A stretch of 64,000 nucleotides of DNA. Source: Salininema proteolyticum. GTDB lineage: Bacteria; Actinomycetota; Actinomycetes; Mycobacteriales; Micromonosporaceae. A model generated the notes under the pieces. It worked only from the letters and a program-made list of their open reading frames with translations. It had not been told where the DNA came from and did no database searches. Where the stretch lies: NCBI RefSeq assembly GCF_042685645.1, contig NZ_JBHUNX010000001.1:4774001-4838000 (forward strand). Direction: 5' to 3'. Positions 48,799 through 57,403 of this stretch are shown here, one piece after another (position 1 is the first letter of the stretch; every line of letters begins with the position of its first letter). A program made the position numbers and the translations under genes.

Positions 48799-51700
48799 TG
48801 GCTATCCGACGGATCCTCCGCAATTCATTTCTTCGAACCGGTCAAGGAGCATGGGAGCTGCGACCGGAGGAGGCGGAAGACTACGGGCTCGAGGTCCGCA
48901 GATCCGCCGGGAAGCTGTCCGAACGCATAGACCACCATGGTTTCTATCGGGGCATGGCGATCCACTTCGCCCGGTACGCCATCCCTTTCGCCATCACGGC
49001 CTTGCTGGCCGCAGGAGCCGCTGCTTATGTTCCGTATGCGATCACCCAACTCGTGGACAGCCTCGCGTCGGACCGTGCCGTTCAATCCGCCGTGATTCTC
49101 ACGGGGATCGCAGCCGGATACACGTTTCTGCGGTGGCTGGCCACTTTCCAGGTGCGGTTTCTCGTCTATCGCATCGACATAACGATTCAGAGAGTGATTT
49201 TTCGCCGACTCGCAGCGGCCCCCTCGGAATGGCTGACCCGCGAGGGGAAATCCTCGCAAATGTACCTGTCAGCGATACCGGCTCAGATTTCACAGCTGGC
49301 CTTCGTGGTCGAATTCGTGACCGAGTCGATTCTCATCCTGGTCCTCACCGGTGTACTGACGGTGATGGTCGGGTGGATCGGACCGGTGGTACTCGCGGCC
49401 GTCGTCGCCGGTTCCATCGGTGCGAAACATCTCATCGACAAGGCCACCGACGCCGATCGGGATTTCCTGGACAGCGACCATCGAAGGTCCGCTCTCATCG
49501 ATGTGCTGGTCTCCGCCTGGCAGGCCATCGATCGCGGAGGCCTGATCCGGGGGCTCATGGCCCCGATGAAGGAGACGCGGAGCCGGCAGCGACGCCTGCT
49601 CCGACGACGGGCCTTGAGATCCGGCGAAGCGCAGATGGCTGTCGGATCTTTGCCGTATCTGGTACAGACCATCGCGGTCGCGCTGATCATCATGGTCTAC
49701 TCGGACATCTCGACGGGTGAGGTCATTGCCATTCTGGTGATCGTGCGGATGATCCTCTTCGCGGTCGGCGAGAACTTGATCAGTTACGAGGCGCTAAGAT
49801 TCGGTGCGTCGATTTCGGCGCAGGCCCGTCGTATGTTCGATGAGACCAAGGGCAGCTCGTCCAAGCCGCCCGCGTCCGGCGACCCCGGTTCGCTCACCTT
49901 CTCAGGGCCTGATGGCGGCGTTGTCGAAGTACCCCGTGGCGCTCGAGTCCTCATAGTCGGCGCGACTCCTATTCACACTCAAGAGGCGTTCAGCGCAGTG
50001 GAACGCGCGACTGCGCTGGGTAACTGGAACGTCTCGCGTCCCGGAGACCACGTGACGGTCAGCCGCTCCTTCCCTCTGTGGGACGGTTCGATTGAAGAGA
50101 ATGCGGCTTTCTGGAGGGACTCTGGGCGGGTCGAGTCGGCTTTCGGTATCGTCGGCCTCAGCGAAGAAGTCAAGCGCATGCGCGAAGGCGCGGACACGGT
50201 ATTGTCTTCGACCACCTCGAGCCTGTCCGATGGGCAGAGAGTCCGTTTGGGCATTGCGCAGGCTTTGCTCCTCGAACCGGACCTGCTCATGCTCGAAGAC
50301 GTGTTCGCCCCCCTCGATCCCGAACGAGGTGAACGCCTGGCGCAGAACATACTGACGTCGAGATCATTCGAGAGGACGGTCGTCTTCACTTCGACCAGGA
50401 GCGAGTACGAGCCCTGCGCCACGCACCGACTCGAATGGGACGGTGCGAACCTCAAAGTGGAGCCTATGAGGAGTGAGACTCCGCCAGAGATCGGAGCCGT
50501 GCCGCAGGCGCGCCAGCCGGAAGCGTCGGACTTCAGACCGCCACCAACGGCCTCGTACGAAAAGCCGGCACCGCCTCCTCGCGGATCGGATTTCCTTGCA
50601 AGCCTGCGTACCCTCTATAGCCCTTGGGCTCTGATCCTCATCGTACTCACCGGCGCTCTGGCGGTCGGTATGGAATACGTTATATCCGGACTCGCCGAAC
50701 AGGCCGACTCCTGGCCATGGGTACTCGCGATGGCCACGGTTACCTTGATCGGGGCGACGGCCGCTTGGGTCAACGGCTTCACAGTTCTTTCCTCACCGAT
50801 CGATACCGTCGACCGACTTCATACGCGCATAGTCGGAAGGCTGGCCGGGGGCGGGCTCGACCAGATGCACGAAAGCCTGGTGGGGCGGTTCGGTCGCGAC
50901 TTCTATTCTTTGGAGACCCGCGTTCCAACGATTTTGTCAGGGACGGTTCTCATGATCTTGTCCCTGGGCGTCTCCGCGACCACCGTGGCATTGACCGGTT
51001 GGCAGACTCTGCCCGTGCTAGCGGTACTCGCAGTAATCGGATGGGCGTTCTGGAGAATCGCACGGCCCGCTCTGATCGACACGATGCAGCTCTCCGCGAA
51101 TGTGAGAGGCCCACTTCTGAACTTCGCCAGAACGGCACTTTCCTACGGGCCGGTGCACACTTCGAGACCACTTCAGAAGGTGGTCAACGACAGGTTCGAC
51201 GATCTGGCGTCTGTGCGCGCTGTGATAGTCGGTCGGGCGGGGTACATCAGACTGCTGACCTTGTTCGGGGTCGAGATGTTGGGTCTGGGGCTCTTCCTGA
51301 CCGCCGTCTGGGCAGTCGCCCTGCTGCCCTTGCAAGGCGCCATTCCCGCAGGAGTCGTGGTATATGCGGCCTTTGTCCTAGCTCAGTCGATGCGGACTCT
51401 GGTCGACAACCTTCAAATGTTGGACGGAACGATACTCCAGGTGTCGCGAGTGGCCGGCATACTCGGAGAGCGCCGGTTGCCGTCTCGGAAATCCCTGGCC
51501 TCGGAAGCAGACGGCTATGACCGATCTGTTCCCGCCCAGACAGATTCGGATGGCTCGAGTCCGGTCATCGAATTGAAGCGATTGGTCGTCGACAGGCCGG
51601 GCGTCGATTTGCCGAGTCCGGTCTCCTTCACACTGGGGAAGGGAGAATTCGTCGCGGTCACCGGTCCGTCCGGATGCGGAAAGAGCCTTCTGCTGCGGAC

Positions 51701-52181
51701 CATTGCGCTCGGGCGACCTCCCGCAGAGGGAACAGTCCGTCTCTGGGGTCGCTCAGGGGGCCAGGGAAGGGAACTCATGGCCGGCAAAGGCATGTTCATC
51801 GATTCCGAGATGTCGTTGCTGCCCGTCAGCGTGTCCGACTTCTTCGGCCATCTCTCTCCGGGTGCCGACTCATTGCTGCAGAGACTCTCCGACGCCGCCG
51901 GAGTTCCCGTCGACCCGGCCAGTCAGATCGATCAGCTCTCACTGGCCGAACGCCAATTGGTGAATCTGGCGCGGTGCTGGTGGGGAAGACCCGAATTGAT
52001 TCTCGCGGACGAGGCGACGTCGGCGTTGACCGCAGAGGGAGAGCGAGCGGTGCTGACTGTGCTTCGGGAATTCTCGCCGGATACGGCGCAGGTCGCTGTG
52101 CTGCACCGTGCCGAGAACCTAGACATGGCCGATTCGGTATCGGCCATGAAGGTGGGGGATCAGATGATCGGAACGGTATAA
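48798..52181 (+). CDS. Fused ABC exporter with one degenerate ATP site
   Basis: A 1127-residue protein with two complete exporter halves in one chain: membrane domain 1 (about residues 55-330), NBD1 (about 350-560), a Pro/Ser linker, membrane domain 2 (about 610-890) and NBD2 (about 920-1125). NBD1 has a broken Walker A (VGATPIHTQ), swapped Walker B acidics (LMLEDVF) and no H-loop His (STRSE), but keeps signature LSDGQ. NBD2 has intact Walker A (GPSGCGKS), Walker B (ADEATSAL) and His (LHRAE) but signature LSLAE. So one complete composite site forms from NBD2 Walker A and NBD1 signature. There is no C39 peptidase. It overlaps the convergent LuxR gene by 22 bp. Confidence 0.85.
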   Translation: MAIRRILRNSFLRTGQGAWELRPEEAEDYGLEVRRSAGKLSERIDHHGFYRGMAIHFARYAIPFAITALLAAGAAAYVPYAITQLVDSLASDRAVQSAVILTGIAAGYTFLRWLATFQVRFLVYRIDITIQRVIFRRLAAAPSEWLTREGKSSQMYLSAIPAQISQLAFVVEFVTESILILVLTGVLTVMVGWIGPVVLAAVVAGSIGAKHLIDKATDADRDFLDSDHRRSALIDVLVSAWQAIDRGGLIRGLMAPMKETRSRQRRLLRRRALRSGEAQMAVGSLPYLVQTIAVALIIMVYSDISTGEVIAILVIVRMILFAVGENLISYEALRFGASISAQARRMFDETKGSSSKPPASGDPGSLTFSGPDGGVVEVPRGARVLIVGATPIHTQEAFSAVERATALGNWNVSRPGDHVTVSRSFPLWDGSIEENAAFWRDSGRVESAFGIVGLSEEVKRMREGADTVLSSTTSSLSDGQRVRLGIAQALLLEPDLLMLEDVFAPLDPERGERLAQNILTSRSFERTVVFTSTRSEYEPCATHRLEWDGANLKVEPMRSETPPEIGAVPQARQPEASDFRPPPTASYEKPAPPPRGSDFLASLRTLYSPWALILIVLTGALAVGMEYVISGLAEQADSWPWVLAMATVTLIGATAAWVNGFTVLSSPIDTVDRLHTRIVGRLAGGGLDQMHESLVGRFGRDFYSLETRVPTILSGTVLMILSLGVSATTVALTGWQTLPVLAVLAVIGWAFWRIARPALIDTMQLSANVRGPLLNFARTALSYGPVHTSRPLQKVVNDRFDDLASVRAVIVGRAGYIRLLTLFGVEMLGLGLFLTAVWAVALLPLQGAIPAGVVVYAAFVLAQSMRTLVDNLQMLDGTILQVSRVAGILGERRLPSRKSLASEADGYDRSVPAQTDSDGSSPVIELKRLVVDRPGVDLPSPVSFTLGKGEFVAVTGPSGCGKSLLLRTIALGRPPAEGTVRLWGRSGGQGRELMAGKGMFIDSEMSLLPVSVSDFFGHLSPGADSLLQRLSDAAGVPVDPASQIDQLSLAERQLVNLARCWWGRPELILADEATSALTAEGERAVLTVLREFSPDTAQVAVLHRAENLDMADSVSAMKVGDQMIGTV

Positions 52182-52756
52182 CGGGCGAACAGCTCTGTTC
52201 GGTTCGCTACTTCCAGCTTAGTGAACAGCGCCTTGATGTGGTCCTTTACGGTGTGGCGCGAAAGGTGCAGCGCAGTTGCGACCTGTTCATTGCTGTCGCC
52301 GGCGAAGAGCCTCCTGAGGAGTTGTTCTTGGAGGCCGGTGAGGTCGTACCTTTCGGGGGTCCGCGGGCGCGCGATGTGCTTGACGATCCGATTGCGGATG
52401 TCCGGTGCCGAGGCACTGCCATTCCGCCGCATGTCCACGATGGCGGAGCGGAGAGCCGAGAAGTCGTCCGTTTTCGATACGAGCCCGCGGACACCTGTTT
52501 GGAAGAGCCGAACGATGTCGAACATTTCAGGTCGCTCGACAGCGGCTAGAACCGGTGTTCTTGTGGAAGCCGAACCAATGGCGGTGGGGAGCCGGGTAGG
52601 GGTCCACCACAGTGTCAGATCCGCGTCAGGCAGCGCGAACGCCAACGACGAGGCGATGGAGACAGAGTTGACGTGGATCTTCCGGTCGCGGGCCAGGCCT
52701 TCCGACAAGCCTGTCGCCGCGATCATCTCAGGCGCCACTAGATTCAGTTTGATCAT
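52160..52756 (-). CDS. LuxR/NarL-type regulator with atypical receiver
   Basis: A 198-residue protein. The C-terminal 60 residues are a GerE helix-turn-helix (LTGLQEQLLRRLFAGDSNEQ, then VATALHLSRHTVKDHIKALF). The N-terminal 125 residues have receiver-like size and a late LVSKTDDFSAL segment resembling the conserved Lys region, but the usual acidic pocket and phospho-Asp strand are replaced (DADLTLWWTPTRLP). Phosphorylation is therefore unlikely, and no kinase gene is adjacent. ATG 52756 follows AAGGAGATA. The gene is convergent with the exporter and overlaps its end by 22 bp. A GTGAAT-N4-ATTCAC dyad lies 36 bp upstream. Confidence 0.75.
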   Translation of the reverse strand: MIKLNLVAPEMIAATGLSEGLARDRKIHVNSVSIASSLAFALPDADLTLWWTPTRLPTAIGSASTRTPVLAAVERPEMFDIVRLFQTGVRGLVSKTDDFSALRSAIVDMRRNGSASAPDIRNRIVKHIARPRTPERYDLTGLQEQLLRRLFAGDSNEQVATALHLSRHTVKDHIKALFTKLEVANRTELFARYTVPII

Positions 52757-53067
52757 GAAGTTATCTCCTTCAGGGGGAACCGAAGCCGATTCGTGAATCG
52801 TAATTCACAGTGTGATCTGAAGCAATAATGGTGGGAGATAGGTCACCTGGACGGAGGCCGAACGTCAGGTTGGCAGAAGAAGTCGCCCTCTCGTCCGCTA
52901 TGGCGCCTATGGAACGGCTCAATCCTGTGTTGAATGTGGATAACGATCCCCCAAGATGGCAGACATCCAGTGGATCCGATGATGCGGTCCAGGAGCGGGG
53001 CGCTCTTGAGGACTTTGGCGACTTCGCCCGGCGGGTGCTGGAGGGTCCGATTCGGATCTTCCAGCAT
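52757..53067. other. Intergenic region between LuxR-type and MFS genes
   Basis: About 310 bp. It contains the LuxR upstream dyad. A 74-codon minus-strand frame starts right at the MFS stop codon but has no ribosome site or family match. Confidence 0.45.
52793..52808. promoter_or_regulatory. Perfect dyad upstream of the LuxR-type gene
   Basis: GTGAAT-CGTA-ATTCAC, 36 bp upstream of the ATG at 52756. Possible autoregulatory operator. Confidence 0.5.
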
Positions 53068-54270
53068 CTACGACTGGACTGCGGCCGGAGTGTCGGCCTT
53101 GGCGATGGGCTCATCCGACTGCTTGCGTTCGGACTTGTCGAGCGCTCCCGCCCAAGCCGTCACAGCCAAGGCGAGCGCGGCCATGACGACCCCGACCCAG
53201 ATGGGCGAGGTGAGACCGAGTTCGACGTCGATGGTCAGGCCGCCGACATAGGCGCCGATGGAAATGCCGAGGTTGGCACCGGAGGAGGCTACTGCGGAGG
53301 CGAGAGTGGGGGCGCCTTTGGCCTTGTCGATCGCACGGGTCATGAATCCGGGAACGGTGGCGAACCCGGCGCCGCCGACGAGCATGAGGGTGAAGGCGGC
53401 GGGGATCTTGTAGTGCGCGGTGAAGGTGAAGACGACCAGGACCACTGCGAGTAGAGCGGTGGTGACGAGGAGGGTGGGGATCTGGGCTCGGTCGGCGAAA
53501 CGACCGCCGAGAAGGTTGCCGATCACAAGCCCCACTCCGAAGAGGACGAGCAGGAGCGTCAGGGAACTGGAATCGAATCCGGAGACATCGGTGAGGATGG
53601 GCGCGATGTAGCTGTAGGCGGCGAAGAGCGCGCCGATGCTGAGGCCGGCGATGGCGACGGCGAGCCACACCTGAAGCTTCTTGAATTCGGAGAGTTCGGC
53701 ACGGAGACTAGTGGATTCGGGGCGAGGCTGTTTGGGGATGAGAGCAGCGATGCCAACGAGGCTGATGAAACCGATGATCGTGATCATGATGAAGGTGGCT
53801 CGCCAGCCGAAGCCCTGACCGACCCAGGTCCCCAGAGGGGAACCGACAACGTTGGCGATGGTGAGACCCGTGAAGACCATGGAGATCGCACGGGAACGCT
53901 TTGAGTCATCGACGAGATCGGCGGCGACGACGGCGGCGATTCCGAAGAACGCACCGTGGCAGACGGCAGAGATGATGCGACCGGCCATGAGGAAGCCGTA
54001 GGTGGGCGCAAGGGCAGCGAGGACGTTCCCGGCGATGAACAGGAGCATCAGGATGATGAGCATGTTCTTGCGGGGAAGTCTTGTACCGGCGGCTGTGGCG
54101 ATCGGGCCCCCGACGACCACGCCGAGAGCGTACCCGGAGATAAGCAGGCCCGCCATGGACAGGCTCACGTTCATGTCGTCGCCGATCTCCGGCAGAAGAC
54201 CGGAGACGACGAACTCGGTGGTACCTATACCGAACGCGCTGACCATCAACGCGAACAGAGCAAGAGGCAT
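53068..54270 (-). CDS. DHA1-type MFS efflux transporter
   Basis: A 400-residue, twelve-helix major facilitator of the AraJ/CmlA-like DHA1 drug:proton group. Helix 1 has MPLALFALMVSAFGIGTTEF, an established signature of this group (GTTEFV), and the helix 2-3 loop GTRLPRKN follows. The C-terminus is a short charged cytosolic tail. ATG 54270 follows AAGGAG. It is divergent from a MarR gene, 160 bp away, and two palindromic boxes lie between, so expression is probably controlled by that regulator. The substrate is unknown; small drugs or sugars are typical. Confidence 0.88.
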   Translation of the reverse strand: MPLALFALMVSAFGIGTTEFVVSGLLPEIGDDMNVSLSMAGLLISGYALGVVVGGPIATAAGTRLPRKNMLIILMLLFIAGNVLAALAPTYGFLMAGRIISAVCHGAFFGIAAVVAADLVDDSKRSRAISMVFTGLTIANVVGSPLGTWVGQGFGWRATFIMITIIGFISLVGIAALIPKQPRPESTSLRAELSEFKKLQVWLAVAIAGLSIGALFAAYSYIAPILTDVSGFDSSSLTLLLVLFGVGLVIGNLLGGRFADRAQIPTLLVTTALLAVVLVVFTFTAHYKIPAAFTLMLVGGAGFATVPGFMTRAIDKAKGAPTLASAVASSGANLGISIGAYVGGLTIDVELGLTSPIWVGVVMAALALAVTAWAGALDKSERKQSDEPIAKADTPAAVQS

Positions 54271-54322
54271 GGTGCTCGGACTCCTTCGATGAGACAGGGC
54301 GCCGGTTTCGGACGCCATAGTG

Positions 54323-54330
54323 TATGCATA
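54323..54330. promoter_or_regulatory. Palindromic box 1 between MFS and MarR genes
   Basis: TATGCATA, in an AT-rich divergent promoter region. It shares TATGCAT with box 2 at 54373. Confidence 0.5.
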
Positions 54331-54372
54331 AGAATAAAACGCCGATACATTAATTGCAAGAGAAAGTTATGG

Positions 54373-54385
54373 TTATGCATGATAA
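54373..54385. promoter_or_regulatory. Palindromic box 2 between MFS and MarR genes
   Basis: TTATGCATGATAA, a near-perfect dyad 46 bp before the MarR start. A likely operator for the MarR protein. Confidence 0.5.
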
Positions 54386-54430
54386 GATGGTTCGGCAGGA
54401 AGAAGTCATCTGGAGGAGGCCGGAAGTCCC

Positions 54431-54892
54431 ATGCCAGCGGCCGCGGCGAACCCGCAGATAGAATTCCCGACCCCGCTCGAACAGCACTGGCAGGGCCTGC
54501 GGGTGCTGCAATGGCGGATCGACGAGACCGCGAACCGGGCTCTTCAGGCGGAGCATGGCATCTCATTGTCGGAGTACAACGCCTTGGCCGCGCTGGTCTA
54601 CTCAGACGACGACGGCCACTTGCGTCAGCAGTTCCTCGCGGACTCCGTCCCCTTGAACCAGAGTTCACTGAGCCGACTCGTCGGAAGGCTGGAGAACCTC
54701 GGGCTGACCGAGCGCTATATGTGCCCCAACGATCGGCGGGGCGTCTATACGCAGGTGACGAAGGCGGGAATAGCGATGGTCGAAGCCGCCCGATCGACGT
54801 ACGTGGGAGCAGTGCGGGAGATGTTGGGTGAAATGGCGGACGACCCCGTCATGACGCGATCATTGAGTGAGGTCGTCCGAGAGACGGATTAG
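54431..54892 (+). CDS. MarR-family transcriptional regulator
   Basis: A 153-residue winged-helix regulator: LSEYNALAALVYSDDDGHLR, the recognition helix LNQSSLSRLVGRLENLGL and the wing YMCPNDRRGVYTQVTKAG. ATG 54431 follows GGAGGAGG. It is divergent from the DHA1 transporter and probably represses both genes through the two palindromes in the shared promoter region. The single cysteine in the wing-adjacent segment (MCPND) might give redox sensitivity. The ligand is unknown. Confidence 0.9.
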   Translation: MPAAAANPQIEFPTPLEQHWQGLRVLQWRIDETANRALQAEHGISLSEYNALAALVYSDDDGHLRQQFLADSVPLNQSSLSRLVGRLENLGLTERYMCPNDRRGVYTQVTKAGIAMVEAARSTYVGAVREMLGEMADDPVMTRSLSEVVRETD

Positions 54893-54975
54893 GGTTCAAG
54901 GCAGATGCGGCCGAGGAGCCATTCGGGGGAAGTGACGGCCAGGCCGACAGCACCGTCACGAGATTTCCAGGTCAT
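54889..54975 (-). CDS. Possible truncated DUF397-like microprotein
   Basis: A 28-residue frame (MTWKSRDGAVGL, ending SPEWLLGRICLEP) with AGGAG right before the ATG. Its pattern resembles the C-terminal half of DUF397 proteins, which often sit beside XRE regulators like that at 55.5 kb, but the N-terminal WRKSSYS-type half is absent. It overlaps the MarR stop codon on the opposite strand. Either a remnant or chance. Confidence 0.25.
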   Translation of the reverse strand: MTWKSRDGAVGLAVTSPEWLLGRICLEP

Positions 54976-55491
54976 GCTCCTATTGAATCACGCCGTCCGG
55001 AACAGCGTTCTCATGCCTGAAGCCGGGCCGACAGATCATACGGAAGACATCTGCGGGAGGGTCAATGACACTGCGGGTCAGGCCATGACCACCGGAAATC
55101 TAGCTCAAATCCCGGTACATCAATCCTGACAGTGACTCTGCGATCCATCTAGCCTTTTAGGAGACGTTGTTCGTGTGGCACCTACATCTTCTGTTTGGAG
55201 GTTCTCTTGTCTCCCAACGTGGTCATGACACCGTCCGTACAGGACCGCTTGCCGGAAAGGTTCACAGCTGAACGGTGTGGATCCGGACCTTATCGGGCAG
55301 GCGAAACATCTGGGCACCGTCCATGTGGTTCAGATCTGCCGGAAGGTCGATGTGCCCCGATGCGGCGTCTGGCCTTGACAAAGGCGGGAGGTCGACGGGA
55401 ACTCATCGACGCCGACTCGTGACCCTGGCGCTGGGTCGCGACTTCGGCGTCGTCGCACGTGCCGGCCGACAGATCGCAATGGAGGAGAAAG
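54893..55491. other. Gene-poor region between MarR and XRE genes
   Basis: About 600 bp with no clear intact gene. Apart from the DUF397-like fragment, the frame at about 55270-55375 (DPDLIGQAKHLGTVHVVQIC) looks protein-like but has no start and ends quickly. The region may hold decayed accessory genes. Confidence 0.4.
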
Positions 55492-56316
55492 ATGGCCGAC
55501 CAGGGATCGAGCGATGCTACCACCGTCGACCACTCGGTCGACGAGGGCATGGAACTGCGAAGCCTGCTGCGTTCCTGGCGGGTATCCGCGGCGCGCAGGC
55601 TGGGGCGCCGCAGGCCGCTCACCCAGGAAGAGGTTGCCGAAAAGGTGGGGATGAGCCTCCGCTGGTACCGCGACCTGGAGCGCGGAACGATCACCCGTTT
55701 GAGCCGGCGGACGCTGCACCTTCTCGCCGAGGCGCTGCTCCTCGACCACGATGAGCGAATCGTGCTCGGTGAGCACGCGGTCGGGAGTCTGGCGAGCCAG
55801 TCGCCCGACCGCTGCGACGCCGGGGCGTCCGCCGTGTCCGAGTTCTACGAGATTCTCGGCGAAGGACTTCCCTATCCGGCCTACACATGCGATCGTGCCT
55901 GGAACGTCATCGGCCACAACCGCCTGATGGCCGAATGGTTCCCGGCCGTAGAGGCGCCGGACGCCAATGTCATCCGCTGGGCGCTGACCGAGCCGGAAGC
56001 CCGCGTCCAGTTGGCGGACTGGGAAGACCACGCACGGGTGTTCCTGTCGATGCTCCGCTTCTCCATTGTCAAGTATCCCGACGACGCGAACCTCAGGAAA
56101 CTCTCCCAGGAGATCCTCGCGGACGAGGGGCACCGGTCCCTGTGGAACTCATCGGGTTGCGTCGTGGACAACCGTGACGGCCACCGTCTTCGGTTCCGGC
56201 TGTCGCACATCGCAGCAGAAGACCTTAGCGTCACCTCCCGTGTTCTGATCCCCGGAGGGAATCGGGACCTGCGGCATGTCGTATTGGCCGAGGACGGCGA
56301 CGGGCCCGGCCGGTGA
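55492..56316 (+). CDS. XRE regulator with MmyB-like ligand domain
   Basis: A 274-residue regulator. The N-terminal helix-turn-helix (LTQEEVAEKVGMSLRWYRDL) is followed by the MmyB-like PAS-type domain with NVIGHNRLMAEWFP, WEDHARVFLSMLRFSIVKYP and the C-terminal FRLSHIAAEDLSVTSRVLIP. MmyB-type proteins bind a fatty acid and regulate secondary metabolism or neighbouring oxidoreductases. ATG 55492 follows GGAGGAGAAAG; a longer frame begins at 55459. No obvious target enzyme is next to it. It ends at a hairpin, downstream of which the next gene is convergent. Confidence 0.87.
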   Translation: MADQGSSDATTVDHSVDEGMELRSLLRSWRVSAARRLGRRRPLTQEEVAEKVGMSLRWYRDLERGTITRLSRRTLHLLAEALLLDHDERIVLGEHAVGSLASQSPDRCDAGASAVSEFYEILGEGLPYPAYTCDRAWNVIGHNRLMAEWFPAVEAPDANVIRWALTEPEARVQLADWEDHARVFLSMLRFSIVKYPDDANLRKLSQEILADEGHRSLWNSSGCVVDNRDGHRLRFRLSHIAAEDLSVTSRVLIPGGNRDLRHVVLAEDGDGPGR

Positions 56317-56331
56317 ACTGCTAGCTGGAGT

Positions 56332-56349
56332 CCTCTGCTTCGGCAGGGG
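56332..56349. terminator. Terminator-like hairpin between XRE and lipoprotein genes
   Basis: CCTCTGC pairs with GCAGGGG (one G-U) around a TTCG loop. It lies between convergent genes. Confidence 0.6.
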
Positions 56350-56363
56350 GCCCTTCCCCTTCC

Positions 56364-57170
56364 CTAGGCTTCTCCGTTGAGGAGATCCACCATGGCCAGA
56401 GCCTCCTCCTCGGTGTAATCCTCCCGGATGAAGAGGACCTCGCCCATCGGCTCGAAGACGACCGGGGTGGCCACCGCTATGCCGTCGATGACGAAGGCGG
56501 TGCGGGTCTGCGGGTTCACGGCATTATCCTCGATCAGCCCGGTCAGCGCTTCGGCGGCTTCTTCGTTCAGAATGATCTCCACCGAATAGTCGCCCTTCTC
56601 CTGCGGCACGATGTAGACGTCGTTGACGCCGTTCCGGTCGAAGAGGGCCGGCCGGAGGAGGAGCCGGTCGTCACTGCCCTTGTGCCCCTCGCCCAGACAA
56701 GTGACCAGAGGTTCGTCCGGGGCGACCTCCCGAGGCGCGCCGGTCAGGTGATCGCAGGTCACGTGGGGGACGTTCCACAGCACGTCCGCCGGTAGCAGCT
56801 GGGCCTCTCGCGGGGTCAGGTCGCAGAACTCCAGGAGCGGCCTGGCATGGTACCCCTCGTACATCGGATAGGTCAGGCTCTGCGCCAGCTCTGCGGCCTC
56901 GGGCCCTACCTTGTCCCACACCTCCTCCACGGTGGAGGCCTCTTCGCCGTCGGCCTCCGCCGGCGCGCATTCGGGGATCGATTCGCCGTCGGCCATGGAC
57001 GGGTACGAGTGGCCCCAGTCCTCGACCAGGCGGAACTGGAAGAGAGCGTCGTCGGGGTCGCCCGCGGTGGACTCGGCAGGCTCGCCGTCGACCTCCCCCG
57101 AAGGTGTCGAACAGGACGCGAGGAACAGGAGAGCTGCGAGACCTGGGACAATGCCGGGCATGCGTCGCAC
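56364..57170 (-). CDS. Lipoprotein with SecDF P1-head-like domain
   Basis: A 268-residue exported protein. The signal peptide ends in the lipobox LFLASC (Cys near residue 21), so it should be lipid-anchored outside the membrane. A Gly/Glu/Asp linker follows, then two Cys-containing segments (LEFCDLTPRE, VTCDHLT, VTCLGEG). The C-terminal SecDF P1-head-like part is YSVEIILNEEAAEALTGLIE, then TAFVIDGIAVATPVVFEPM and YTEEEALAMVDLLNG. The GTG at 57170 is preferred (GAAAGGCGG upstream, basic n-region VRRM). The P1-head domain alone, without SecDF membrane parts, is common in actinomycetes; the function is unknown. Confidence 0.78.
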   Translation of the reverse strand: MRRMPGIVPGLAALLFLASCSTPSGEVDGEPAESTAGDPDDALFQFRLVEDWGHSYPSMADGESIPECAPAEADGEEASTVEEVWDKVGPEAAELAQSLTYPMYEGYHARPLLEFCDLTPREAQLLPADVLWNVPHVTCDHLTGAPREVAPDEPLVTCLGEGHKGSDDRLLLRPALFDRNGVNDVYIVPQEKGDYSVEIILNEEAAEALTGLIEDNAVNPQTRTAFVIDGIAVATPVVFEPMGEVLFIREDYTEEEALAMVDLLNGEA

Positions 57171-57391
57171 GGAGCCGCCTTTCTTGGAATGGACTTCTAA
57201 TAATATGGGGGCCGTGCCAAGACCGGGACCAGCGTCCTCCCGCAGAGCCGTTTCCATGCCGAACGCCCTCTCCGCCAACGGCACCGATGACGGCGGTCAA
57301 AACCTCCCGGCCCGTCGAACCCGACCGCGGTAGTGCACGCACTACCAGAGAAACGCCAGCGTATCGGATGGATAAGAGCCCCATCCGGCTC

Positions 57392-57397
57392 TAACGT
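57392..57397 (+). promoter_or_regulatory. Leaderless -10 box (TAACGT)
   Basis: TAACGT is followed by 6 nt and ATG at 57404. Confidence 0.5.
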
Positions 57398-57403
57398 CGA
57401 GGT

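Noticed and set aside
52843..53067. 74-codon minus-strand frame beginning right after the MFS stop codon
   Set aside because: No ribosome site, no family pattern, and composition is mixed. Could be coupled to the MFS gene, but evidence is too weak to list as a gene.
55270..55375. Protein-like segment DPDLIGQAKHLGTVHVVQIC
   Set aside because: Lacks a start codon and ends after about 35 codons; could be a gene remnant but no family can be named.
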